A stretch of 64,000 bases of DNA from an uncultured Streptococcus sp. (GTDB lineage: Bacteria; Bacillota; Bacilli; Lactobacillales; Streptococcaceae), in assembly GCA_934229725.1 (NCBI GenBank), contig CAKQDX010000004.1, positions 53,468-117,467 of the forward strand. Direction: 5' to 3'. This document shows positions 8,294-17,000 of this stretch, one piece after another. The translations under genes were made by a program, and so were the position numbers. Numbering within the stretch: the first letter of the stretch is position 1; each line of letters begins with the position of its first letter. Under the pieces are notes generated by a model. That model worked only from the letters and a program-made list of their open reading frames with translations, did no database searches and was not told where the DNA came from.

Positions 8294-8922
8294 CATCTTT
8301 TTATCTTACTGTTGCAATTAAACTAGCTTTAGGGCTTGTATCACTGGTCTTTGTTATTAACGTAACAGGTAAAGGAAACCTAGCACCTAACTCAGCTACT
8401 GATCAAGTTCAAAACTTCGTTCTTGGGGGTATTATCGGTGGGACCATCTATAGTAGTTCTGTTTCAATCCTTCAATATATCGTTATTTTGATTATTTGGA
8501 CGATTTTGATTTTGCTGCTTAAATGGCTAAATACCAATATTCGCTTTATCAAACACTTGATTGACGGTAAGCCAACGGTCATCATCAATCATGGTAAATT
8601 AGACCCTGAAGCTTGTCGTGCCAAGGGACTCTCTGCCTCAGATGTCGCTTTAAAATTACGTTCCCAGGGAATTTTTCAACTCAAAGAAGTTAGGCGTGCA
8701 GTTATTGAACAGAACGGCCAATTGATTGTGGTCCGTTCTGGCGATGAAAATCCAAAATATCCAATCATTACTGATGGGGTCATTCAAACAGATATTCTTG
8801 ATACTATTGGTAAAACGGAGGATTGGTTAAATGAAGAGCTTCAAAAAATGGGATATGAAAACGTTTCGGATATCTTTATTGCTGAATACGATAAAGGAAA
8901 CATTAATGTCGTCACTTATTAA
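8290..8922 (+). CDS. DUF421 (YetF-like) membrane protein
   Basis: A 210-residue protein: three N-terminal membrane helices (about residues 6-25, 45-62, 64-82), then a soluble domain containing GKPTVIINHGKLD and the segment around LRSQGIFQLKEVRRAVIEQNG, typical of YetF/DUF421 proteins. It is coupled to the DUF3290 gene by a 4-base overlap, so the two products probably form one membrane complex (inference). YetF-type proteins are linked to membrane or spore stress in Bacillus, but the molecular role is not known. Length is normal for the family. Confidence 0.88.
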   Translation: MTSFYLTVAIKLALGLVSLVFVINVTGKGNLAPNSATDQVQNFVLGGIIGGTIYSSSVSILQYIVILIIWTILILLLKWLNTNIRFIKHLIDGKPTVIINHGKLDPEACRAKGLSASDVALKLRSQGIFQLKEVRRAVIEQNGQLIVVRSGDENPKYPIITDGVIQTDILDTIGKTEDWLNEELQKMGYENVSDIFIAEYDKGNINVVTY

Positions 8923-8931
8923 ACAAATCAC

Positions 8932-8960
8932 TTGCATTACTGTTTATTATTGTCTACAAT
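8932..8960 (+). promoter_or_regulatory. Separate promoter for the CsbD-like gene
   Basis: TTGCAT and TACAAT with a 17-bp spacer, starting 10 bp after the DUF421 stop codon and ending 28 bp before the CsbD start. It indicates the stress gene can be expressed alone. Confidence 0.65.
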
Positions 8961-8988
8961 GGACTCAACATAATAAGGAGGTTCTACT

Positions 8989-9186
8989 ATGGGAATCGAA
9001 GATAAATTGAATCAAGCTAAAGGTGCTCTTAAAGAGGGTGCTGGGAAACTTACTGGCGACAAAAAGACTGAAATCGAAGGTGCTGTTGAAAAAGTTGTAG
9101 CAAAAGCAAAAGACGGTATCGAAGATGTTAAAGAAGGCGTTGAAGGTGCTGTTGAAGGCCTTAAAAATGCTTTTTCTAAAAAATAA
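8989..9186 (+). CDS. CsbD-like general stress protein
   Basis: A 65-residue, charged, Lys/Glu-rich and Gly/Ala-rich protein with the CsbD motif near its start (KLNQAKGALKEGAGKLTGD) and amphipathic repeats of the type EGAVEGLKNAF. CsbD family proteins are small, abundant and induced by stress in many bacteria; mechanism is unknown. The ATG follows AAGGAGG. It lies 66 bp downstream of the DUF421 gene, with its own promoter and a strong terminator. Confidence 0.9.
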   Translation: MGIEDKLNQAKGALKEGAGKLTGDKKTEIEGAVEKVVAKAKDGIEDVKEGVEGAVEGLKNAFSKK

Positions 9187-9194
9187 TTCAAATA

Positions 9195-9238
9195 AACAGA
9201 AGCTCTCTTCCTTTTGTGAAGAGGGCTTCTGTTTTTCT
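9195..9238 (+). terminator. Terminator after the CsbD-like gene
   Basis: Long stem starting AACAGAAGC and ending GCTTCTGTT, followed by TTTTC. The A-rich left side may also stop transcription of the converging surface-protein gene. Confidence 0.88.
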
Positions 9239-9256
9239 TTATCTTCTTAATTAAGA

Positions 9257-11989
9257 TTACTTACGAGAATGCTTACTTCCTTTTAGGGCGAATGAAGCTG
9301 TCATCATAACTGCTCCTAATGCGCCTAGTCCCAAGCTACTCACATCACCAGTATCTGGTAGGCTTGATTTGTTTGTTTGCTTGCTTTGTGAACTTTTAGC
9401 AAATTGGTTACCCTTAGAACTTGTCTGATTGTTTTGTTTTTGGGCAAAATCAGTTTGTATACTTGATTTCGTAGCTTCCTTTTGACTAGAAACTGCTCTT
9501 GACTGATTTTTTGATGCTGCTTCAGAACTTTGATTTTGAGTAGGAATTTTATTCAACTTCTCAGCAGTCTCTTCGTCTGGCTGTTGGGCACTGCTTATCG
9601 TATTGGTATTTGCCTGCTCAGGCTGTGCTTCTGCTGACTGATTGGCAACTGATACTTCTGACATCAATGATGTTACTTCAGGGGCTGAAGCATTAGTCCT
9701 TGATGTGCCTTGACCTGATGGACTTGTGCTTCTTGCTGTCGGTGCTGAAGTAGTTGCAGCTGGCTGGTCAGTATTTGTTGCTGCTGAGGTGCTAGCAGTC
9801 GTAGGGGCTGAGGCATTCGCAGTCGGCGATATTGTGCTACTTGCTGATGTAGATCTTGTTGTACTCACATTTGACGACGTTGAGCTACTTGTTTGACTAG
9901 TAAAGTTTGGTGGGGTTGGACGGCCTGTATTAGTCGTCTGACTGGTTGAACTTGTACTACTTGTGCTTGTCGTATTTTCAGAACTTGTCGAACCTGATTG
10001 CCCCCATGGGGTATTGACGGTACCCGTATTGGTAGAGCTACCACCATAGCTAGTTGGTCCGCCGTAGCCTCCGAAGTTATCAGGCATTGAACTATTACCA
10101 AAACCTCCACCTGGGAAGCCACCCATGCCACCAGCACCAGGACCATTGTTTGTGCCTTCTTCAGTAGCTGTTGCAGTGGCACTTGCGCCACTTGATGTCG
10201 TAATGGTATAGGTTTCACCCGAAGTTAGACTCTCGGTACTAAAGACCACATTTTCAAATGAAGTTGTTGCTGTTGTTGTCGCTACAACATTTCCAGAACT
10301 ATCTGTAACTGTGATCGTATCTCCAGCACTACCTGAAATGTTAGCCATTATGTAAGACTGGCTTGAACCTGTTGTAAAGGCCTGAGCCATACCTTGGTTA
10401 CCAATGGCCCAAACGGTACCTCCTGAGATAATACCTGTTCCATCGTAGTCGATAGCAGCATTATCTGCACTTGTCTGAGCGACATAGAGGGACCCACTTT
10501 TAACTGTCACATTGCCGTTACTGTCGATACCGTCACCGTCTGCCAAGATAGTTACCGTAGCACCGTCAATATTGATGCCCACTTCATTTTCCAAATCAGA
10601 AGTCGAGTTGGTTAGGCTTGAAGTGTCTGCACTGTCCTTGGTCGTCCACTCAGTGGCGTTAATACCGTCATCACCAGCAGTAATGTCAACGGTACCTCCT
10701 GTTAAGTTGATGTAACGTCCTTCAAGGCCTTCATCGCCCGCAACTACTGTAACTGTTGAATCGCCTTCAATCGTCAATTCATCGGTAACCGTGATACCTT
10801 TATCTGTCGCATTAATGGTTACCGTTGAGTCGGTAATCGTCAAATCACCACTATTCACATCTGTTTCGTCTTCGACTTGAATACCATCATCAGTCGCTGT
10901 GATGTTGACTGTGGCATTTTTTATGGTTACAGCTGTTGTTGCATTGATGCCATCCTTGGCCTCAGAAGTCAAATCAAGCGTTACTGAATCAACGGTCACA
11001 CTATCAGCCTTAATGGTGTGCTTTTCAGTACTTGAAAGGGTAAGGCTACTTCCAGTACCACTCGTGATTGTCAAGGCACCAGCGGCTTCAATTGCATTAG
11101 CAGACGTCGAAGAAATAGAACTGTCTGAGAGAACATTCACTGTCAATTCTGCTGAGGAATTAGAAGTGATTGACGAATCCGTTAAGGTCACACCATCCAA
11201 GTAGATGGTAACTGGATCTGTCACGCTACCCGCAACAATAATGGTATAGCTTGAACCATTTCCGGTCAAAGTGTATGACCCTGCTTGATTGATGGTAATT
11301 GTCGTTCCATCAACTGTGACAGTACCGCTATCGCCTGTTACCACAGTTGTTCCATTGAAAGTAATCGTTGTCGTAGAGCTTTCTGAGTCACTATCTTCAG
11401 ACTCAGTTGTCGTCGTTTCAGTAGCTGAATCTGAAGCACTGTTGGTTAAGACTGAAGCTGTTTCAGATGCAGTGGCTTCAGTGGTGCTTGAGCTTGTATT
11501 AGAGCTAGTGTTTTCATCTGCATTGTTCGTTTCAGATGCTGAGGTTTCACTAGTTGTGCTGTCAGCAGTTTCAGAAGAACTTGCTTCTGAAGTTGCGGAA
11601 GTGCTTGACTGTTCAGATGTTTCACTGCTTGTCGATGTAGCAGTCGTGTCCTCTGTCGTACTTGTTGTTGACGAATCAGTGTCTGAAGTTACCGTCGTTG
11701 AATCCGCAGTTGAAGTACTTGTAGCCGTTTCTGTGCCTGTTTCAGTAGTGGCTGATGTATTGTCGGTCTGAGTACTTTCTTCAATTAGATCAGCACTGGT
11801 TTCACCCGTCGTAACCGTTGAGAGTGTTGATTCGGTATTTGCCTCGTCTGCTGAAGCTTTGCTGTCATTTAGGACGACCGAGCTACCAAAGATTAAGCTC
11901 GCTACTAGGACTGAGCCAGCAGTTTTCCATTTTGATGATTTCTTAATGGCATAACGTTCTTGTGTTTGTTTAGTATGTTTGTATGTCAT
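9257..11989 (-). CDS. LPDTG-anchored Ser/Thr-rich surface protein with beta-helix carbohydrate-binding-like domain
   Basis: A 910-residue wall protein. Residues 1-48 are a long signal peptide ending ASADE; residues about 50-200 are almost pure Ser/Thr/Glu/Ala; residues about 205-600 form a repetitive beta-rich core with recurring Asp-Gly-Ile signatures (KDGIN, DDGIQVED, DKGITVTD, DDGINATE, DGIDSNG), like the DUF4353 (Cthe_2159-type) calcium-binding, polysaccharide-binding beta-helix. A glycine-rich stretch (about 615-655, GGMGGFPGGGF) follows, then a second Ser/Thr/Gln-rich stalk. The C-terminus is LPDTG at about 877, a hydrophobic span and a KHSRK tail, which marks sortase anchoring. It is probably glycosylated and exposed, acting as an adhesin or polysaccharide binder (inference). 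A leader region with a repeat pair and an upstream terminator lies ahead of it. Confidence 0.85.
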   Translation of the reverse strand: MTYKHTKQTQERYAIKKSSKWKTAGSVLVASLIFGSSVVLNDSKASADEANTESTLSTVTTGETSADLIEESTQTDNTSATTETGTETATSTSTADSTTVTSDTDSSTTSTTEDTTATSTSSETSEQSSTSATSEASSSETADSTTSETSASETNNADENTSSNTSSSTTEATASETASVLTNSASDSATETTTTESEDSDSESSTTTITFNGTTVVTGDSGTVTVDGTTITINQAGSYTLTGNGSSYTIIVAGSVTDPVTIYLDGVTLTDSSITSNSSAELTVNVLSDSSISSTSANAIEAAGALTITSGTGSSLTLSSTEKHTIKADSVTVDSVTLDLTSEAKDGINATTAVTIKNATVNITATDDGIQVEDETDVNSGDLTITDSTVTINATDKGITVTDELTIEGDSTVTVVAGDEGLEGRYINLTGGTVDITAGDDGINATEWTTKDSADTSSLTNSTSDLENEVGINIDGATVTILADGDGIDSNGNVTVKSGSLYVAQTSADNAAIDYDGTGIISGGTVWAIGNQGMAQAFTTGSSQSYIMANISGSAGDTITVTDSSGNVVATTTATTSFENVVFSTESLTSGETYTITTSSGASATATATEEGTNNGPGAGGMGGFPGGGFGNSSMPDNFGGYGGPTSYGGSSTNTGTVNTPWGQSGSTSSENTTSTSSTSSTSQTTNTGRPTPPNFTSQTSSSTSSNVSTTRSTSASSTISPTANASAPTTASTSAATNTDQPAATTSAPTARSTSPSGQGTSRTNASAPEVTSLMSEVSVANQSAEAQPEQANTNTISSAQQPDEETAEKLNKIPTQNQSSEAASKNQSRAVSSQKEATKSSIQTDFAQKQNNQTSSKGNQFAKSSQSKQTNKSSLPDTGDVSSLGLGALGAVMMTASFALKGSKHSRK

Positions 11990-12051
11990 TTCTTGTTCCT
12001 CTTACTTACTTTTGTGATGACTCTATTAAACACAAGAAACCTAAGACAAGA

Positions 12052-12080
12052 CTTAAAGAAAGGTTAACCTTTCCTTAAAG
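12052..12080. promoter_or_regulatory. Two CTTAAAG repeats flanking a palindrome, upstream of the surface-protein gene
   Basis: CTTAAAG occurs at 12052-12058 and 12074-12080 (22 bp apart, two helical turns) around the palindrome AAAGGTTAACCTTT (12059-12072). On the coding strand the repeats read CTTTAAG, similar to the TTTAAG half-site of CiaR-type response regulators, but the spacing is much wider than the usual 5 bp. It lies 63-91 bp before the surface-protein start. Confidence 0.4.
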
Positions 12081-12082
12081 TA

Positions 12083-12107
12083 AAAAAATCCCCGAGATAT
12101 GGGGAAC
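12083..12107 (-). terminator. Intrinsic terminator upstream of the surface-protein gene
   Basis: Stem TCCCC / GGGGA with a 7-base loop and seven T on the minus strand. It ends 94 bp before the surface-protein start codon and about 250 bp after the terminator of the permease gene. Confidence 0.75.
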
Positions 12108-12325
12108 TTTCAATCTTCTATAGAATAAACCACTCTAACTTCTACCGAAACAAATAACCTTTCATCACTGAAAGTCATTCCTGTCTCATGCAGGCATTTG
12201 CTAAAGAGGTCTTCGTGGAGCTCTTGCCAATAGGATAAGCTTCAGTCTCCCACGCCTTTCTTGTAGACTTACCACATTTGGTCAGCTTTCATATTTGTAC
12301 CCCAGTACTTCCTCTCTCTTCATTT
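12083..12325 (-). ncRNA. Candidate small RNA or leader RNA ending in an intrinsic terminator
   Basis: About 240 bases between the amino-acid permease terminator and the surface-protein gene. On the minus strand the region can form several local hairpins: GTAC-TGGG-GTAC, ACCA-AATG-TGGT, CGTGGGAG..CTCCACG, CCTG..CAGG and CTTTCA-GTGA-TGAAAG. It ends with TCCCC..GGGGA followed by seven T. No reading frame in it has a start, a ribosome site and family-like content. It is bounded by terminators on both sides, so it behaves like a separate transcription unit or an attenuated leader of the downstream gene. No known riboswitch class is recognised. Confidence 0.45.
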
Positions 12326-12329
12326 TATC

Positions 12330-12361
12330 AAAAAACGCTAGGCCGTCTGACCTAACGTTTT
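12330..12361 (-). terminator. Terminator of the amino-acid permease gene
   Basis: Stem AACGTTAGG / CCTAGCGTT with an 8-base loop (one mismatch), followed by TTTTTT on the minus strand, directly after the stop codon. Confidence 0.85.
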
Positions 12362-12365
12362 CATC

Positions 12366-13751
12366 TTAATATTTAGAATGTTTATAACCGTAAAGGGCAT
12401 AGATAACCGAACCGATTAGCACTGCCAAACCAAAGGCTAACCATGTTTGCCAACTGTACTGACTCATAAAGGAGAGACAGACGATGATTGATATAATTGG
12501 CAAGACCGGAACAAATGGAACCTTGAACTCGTCCTTCTGTGGCAAGCCCTTGTCCTTACGAAGAATAATGAGGGCAATAGCCAAGAGGACCAGGTAAGCC
12601 AAGGTCGCAATATTAACCAAGGATGCCATATTAGCCAAAGAGAAGAGTCCTGCTGAGATGGCTGAAAGGATACCAGTCAAAAGTGTCGCATGATGTGGAA
12701 CTTTATGGGTCTTTGAAACCTTTTGGAAGGTTTGAGGAAGGAATCCATCACGCGCCAAGCTATAAACCATACGGCTAAGGGCATAGGCCATGGAAATACA
12801 TACGGTAATCAAGGTCATAATAGCAACCACCGATACATAATTGGCTGCCCAAGGCACACCAATATAACGAAGGGCATAAGCTACGGCATCGTCAACATTT
12901 AACTTGGTATAGTGAACCACTCCCGTCAAGACGAGCGAAACCACTGCATAAAGTGAAGCCACGATAATCAAGGCAAGAACGATACCTCGAGGAACATTCT
13001 TTTGGGGTTCTTTAATCTCATCTACTGTCATAGAGATTGACTCAAAGCCAAGGAAACCAAAGAACATAAGAGAAGCCCCTGCCATGATACCAGTCTTGCC
13101 TCCGTAAATTTGACCAAAGCCAAATGGTGCAAAGTTAGCCCAGTTGCTTGGATTCAGATGGAAGAGACCAACTAGGATAAAGACTGCCAAGGCAGAGAAC
13201 TTAAGCACCACTAGGAGCGAGTTCAAACGAAGGGCTTGTTTGGAATCCAAGAGGAGGAGAGCCGTCACAAGCACCAACACTAAGACTGGCAAGAGGTCAA
13301 TATAAGTTCCCTGACTGGGATTAAAAGGACCACTGATGGCCTGAGGGAGCTGTAGACCAAAGCTGGCCAAGAGTCCCTTGAGATAGGCACCCCAACCAGA
13401 GGCAACACTGGACACGGCGTTCATGAAAACGATCATTGTAAGCCATCCCCCCATCCAAGCAGGGTACTCACCCCAAGAGGCGTAGAGATAACCATAAACA
13501 CCACCAGCTGATGGGTAGCGTGAGGCAAACTCAGCAAAGAAAATAGCTGACATACCCACACAAACGGCTGAAATCAAAACCGAAATAATCAGGGCAGGAC
13601 CTGCCAAGGTTGATGCTGCGGTACCAGTAATCGTAAAGATTCCTGTTCCCACCATGGCACCAATCCCCAAGAGGACAACATCCCTGAGGGTCAGATGCCG
13701 TTTCATCTCGGTTTGAGCGAGGCCGACATCCTTTTTACGAAAAATACTCAT
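12366..13751 (-). CDS. APC-family amino acid permease (cationic amino acid transporter-like)
   Basis: A 461-residue permease with about 12 membrane helices. The first helix carries the APC signature (LLGIGAMVGTGIFTITG, about residues 28-44), and FFGFLGFESISMTVDEIKEPQKNVPRG, here cited only by its key FESIS and DEIKEP parts, is typical of the CAT/YfnA branch. It imports amino acids by proton symport; the exact substrate cannot be read from sequence. The ATG follows TTGGAG at a normal distance. It is monocistronic with its own terminator. Confidence 0.88.
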   Translation of the reverse strand: MSIFRKKDVGLAQTEMKRHLTLRDVVLLGIGAMVGTGIFTITGTAASTLAGPALIISVLISAVCVGMSAIFFAEFASRYPSAGGVYGYLYASWGEYPAWMGGWLTMIVFMNAVSSVASGWGAYLKGLLASFGLQLPQAISGPFNPSQGTYIDLLPVLVLVLVTALLLLDSKQALRLNSLLVVLKFSALAVFILVGLFHLNPSNWANFAPFGFGQIYGGKTGIMAGASLMFFGFLGFESISMTVDEIKEPQKNVPRGIVLALIIVASLYAVVSLVLTGVVHYTKLNVDDAVAYALRYIGVPWAANYVSVVAIMTLITVCISMAYALSRMVYSLARDGFLPQTFQKVSKTHKVPHHATLLTGILSAISAGLFSLANMASLVNIATLAYLVLLAIALIILRKDKGLPQKDEFKVPFVPVLPIISIIVCLSFMSQYSWQTWLAFGLAVLIGSVIYALYGYKHSKY

Positions 13752-14080
13752 TTTTATACTCCAATTTTTGAGAAATACCGCACTATTATACCATATTTCA
13801 GGCCAAAAATAGACTCATTTCTGTATTTTTATACCTCTATTATTAAAAAGCATGTTCAACATTAGGATTTTGTAAAAATGATTTTCTAATGTGTTGCCTA
13901 TACCTATCAAAAAACGCCTAAGCAAAATCTTGCTTTAGTCGCTCATTTTTCTACTGTTTTAGTAGATTTCAAAATATTTAAAATCTTTAGAAAAAGCTAT
14001 GAAAAGGATACCAATTGCGTTTGATTCTTCTAATGAAAGATGTTAGAATGAGGTCATAAAAATGGAAAAGGGGAACTTTT
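13752..14080. other. 329-bp divergent gap with hairpins
   Basis: It holds the promoters of the permease (minus) and the glucan-binding protein (plus). An imperfect inverted repeat CAACATTAG / CTAATGTGTTG lies at 13857-13865 and 13886-13896, and a hairpin CTAAGCAA / TTGCTTTAG near 13917-13938, followed by ATCTACT-type dyads. There is no open frame of note. Confidence 0.5.
14021..14049 (+). promoter_or_regulatory. Promoter of the glucan-binding repeat protein
   Basis: TTGATT and TAGAAT with a 17-bp spacer, 31 bp before the start codon, which is preceded by AAAAGGGG. Confidence 0.55.
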
Positions 14081-17000
14081 ATGGAAAATAAAGTTCATTT
14101 TAAACTTCATAAAGTGAAGAAACAATGGGTTACCATTGCCGTGTCTGGTTTGGCACTTGGTGCCTCATTAATCGATGTTGGTGTCTCTGCCGACGAACAA
14201 GCAGCGAATCAAGTTACCTCAGCTAACACACCTGAAAGTGTTAACCAGAATCCTGATCTTGTCGTCACAGAAACAACTACAACTACGTCTAAAGCTGAAG
14301 ACGAAGCAACTGCTAAATCAAGCGATACAAGTGCTACTGTTACTGCTAATAATCAGCCTGTCCTTAAAGAAGACCAAGCAAGTAGCACTTACAATTTGGC
14401 TAGTGGCGAAACGAGAACTGCGACATCATCTTCAGAAGTAGCCAACACTGCTACTGATGTGAACAGCCAAGCACCTGAAGCTGTGGAAACTACTGTCATT
14501 TCTGGCGGTCAATTCAAGAGCGATGCTAAAGGCAACTGGTACTACCTCAAAGATGGGAAAAATCTGACAGGTGCCCAAAACGTTGACCATTTCGACCTCT
14601 ATTTCCACGAGGATGGCAAGCAGGCTAAGGGTGAGATTATCACAGAAAATGGACAATCTTTCTACTATGACAAAGCTAATGGCCGTAAGGTAACCAATAC
14701 CTCTATCAACATCGATGGTCAAGCCTACACTGCTGATGCCCAAGGTCGTTTGACAGCAGTTCTACCTGAAACTAACAAACACAACCAGTTTATCGAAGAT
14801 AATAACCACAACTGGTATTACCTTGGTAAAGATGGCAAACCTGTCACTGGTGCACAAACTATTGATGGCTTTAACCTCTACTTCCACGAAGACGGTCGAC
14901 AAGCTAAAAACGAAATCGTTACTATTAATGGTGATAGCTACTATTTCGATAAAGACAATGGACGTCGTGTGACAGGTCGCCAATATCTTGATTATGCAAA
15001 CCATAAGTATTTTGGTTATTACTATTTCGACAAAGATGGCAAGATGGTCAAAGACGACTTCGTCACCGAGAATGGCAATCTTTACTACTTTGATGCTACT
15101 GGCTATCAACCTGATTCTGTCTTTGTCTCAGATAAATCGGGCAACTGGTACTACTTCGACAATTACAAGGCAACTAAAGGATTCTCAGCCCCATTTGGTT
15201 TCCGCACCGAATTCCTAGACCGTAGCCAAGCTGACTACAATACAAGCGTTCAAAATCTGAACGGACAACAGTATTACTTTGATCCTAAGACTGGTATTAT
15301 GGTAACCAATCGCTATGTTTCTGACGACAAGGGGAATTGGTATTACTTTGGTAAAGACGGTAAAGCGCTTCATGGCTTTCAAACGGTAGACGGTAGCCTT
15401 CACTACTTCAATGATAGTGGCCAACAATTCAAAGGGGACTTCCTATACTACGATAACGATATCTACTATTTCGACAAAGACAATGGCAATTTAGTAACCA
15501 ATCAATTCGTCAATGGAGATAACTCTTGGTACTACTTCGGAGCTGATGGTAAAGCCGTGTCTGGTTTCCAAACCATTAACGGACAGAACCTTTATTTCCA
15601 CGAATATGGTATCCAAGCCAAGGGACAACTGGTTACTGTTGACGGCAAAACCTACTACTTCGATCCAAATACAGGTGACAAGTGGGTTAATCGCTCACTT
15701 ACCTTAAACGGTACGGTCTATAACTTTGATAGCAATGGTGTGGCGACTCTTAAAACTGCTCAAACCTCAAATCGAAACCAATTTGTTCAAGGTAGCGATC
15801 AAGAATGGTACTACTACGATGCTAATGGCAAAAAGGTCACTGGTTTCCAAACCATTAACAAGGAGCTCTACTACTTTAACGATAAGGGCCAACAAGTCCG
15901 AGGAGCTATTTTCAACCTAGGTGATAACCAGTATTTCGCTAACAACGAAACTGGTGCTGTTCTTCGCAACGCCTTTTATCATGATACATCCACTGACCAT
16001 TACGGTGACTTCTCTGAGAAAATCTACTACGCAGGAAGTAGCGGTGCCCTCAAGACAGGTTGGTTCGAAGTTGATGGCAACCGTTACTACGGTAGCGACT
16101 ATTCTGATAATGGTACCTCTAAAGGACGTCTCTACACGGGAGTTGTCAACTCTCAGCTCTTTAGCCCAGATGGAAAACTTTTGACAAACGGTCTCTATCC
16201 TGAGTTCAAGCGTACTGGTGAGAATGATTATGAACTTAAAGACGTCTATATCACAGATGCTGATGGTAAAATCAAAGAAGGTCCTTATCAATATGATGGT
16301 AAGATTCTTGGATCTAAATATAGTAGTGTCCGACAATCACAATGGTCAACTATTGACCAATGGGACATCCTTAATGGACACCTCTACCATTTCAACTCAA
16401 CACCAATGACCTTCACAGCACCAAATGGCCAAAAAGTGACCACAAACGTTGCTATTGCAACAACCAACAAGTCCCTTACCTATCGTGGTGTAACCTTTAA
16501 TTTTGATGCCAAGGGTATTGATGCGGCAAAGGAAAAAGCCATCCACTTTGACCAATTGCAGACAGGTCCTAGCGGCACAAGTTATCTCTATGAAAATGGT
16601 CAAAAAGTCACTGGCTTGAAGACCTTTGATGGCGTCAGTTACTATTTCTATGACGATGGCCATCAAGCCAAGGGTACTGAGGTCGCAATCAACAATAATG
16701 TTTTCCAATTTGACCAACTGACTGGTATCATGACACGCAACGCCTTTTCAAAATCATACAACTACGAAGGCTCCCCACGCTATCCATACTACCCAACACG
16801 CTACTATGGTAAGGACGGAGCTGCTCTTACCGGTTGGCAAACCATCGACGGCAAGGACTACTACTTCCGAGATAGTGGAAACCTTGAAACAGGACGTTTT
16901 GTCATCGGAGATAGAGCCTACAATGCTGATGACAATGGTGTAGTTACTGACCGCAAGGGGGAACCAGCTTATCGCAATCGTATCGTCTACGATAAGGGTG

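Noticed and set aside
11289..11771. 160-codon antisense frame in the surface-protein gene
   Set aside because: Val/Ser-rich product is the mirror of the Ser/Thr-coding repeats; no independent start signals.
12130..12270. Short frames in the candidate RNA (for example a KAWETEAYPIGKSS-type segment)
   Set aside because: No start codon with ribosome site in frame, and stops on both sides; hairpins explain the sequence better.
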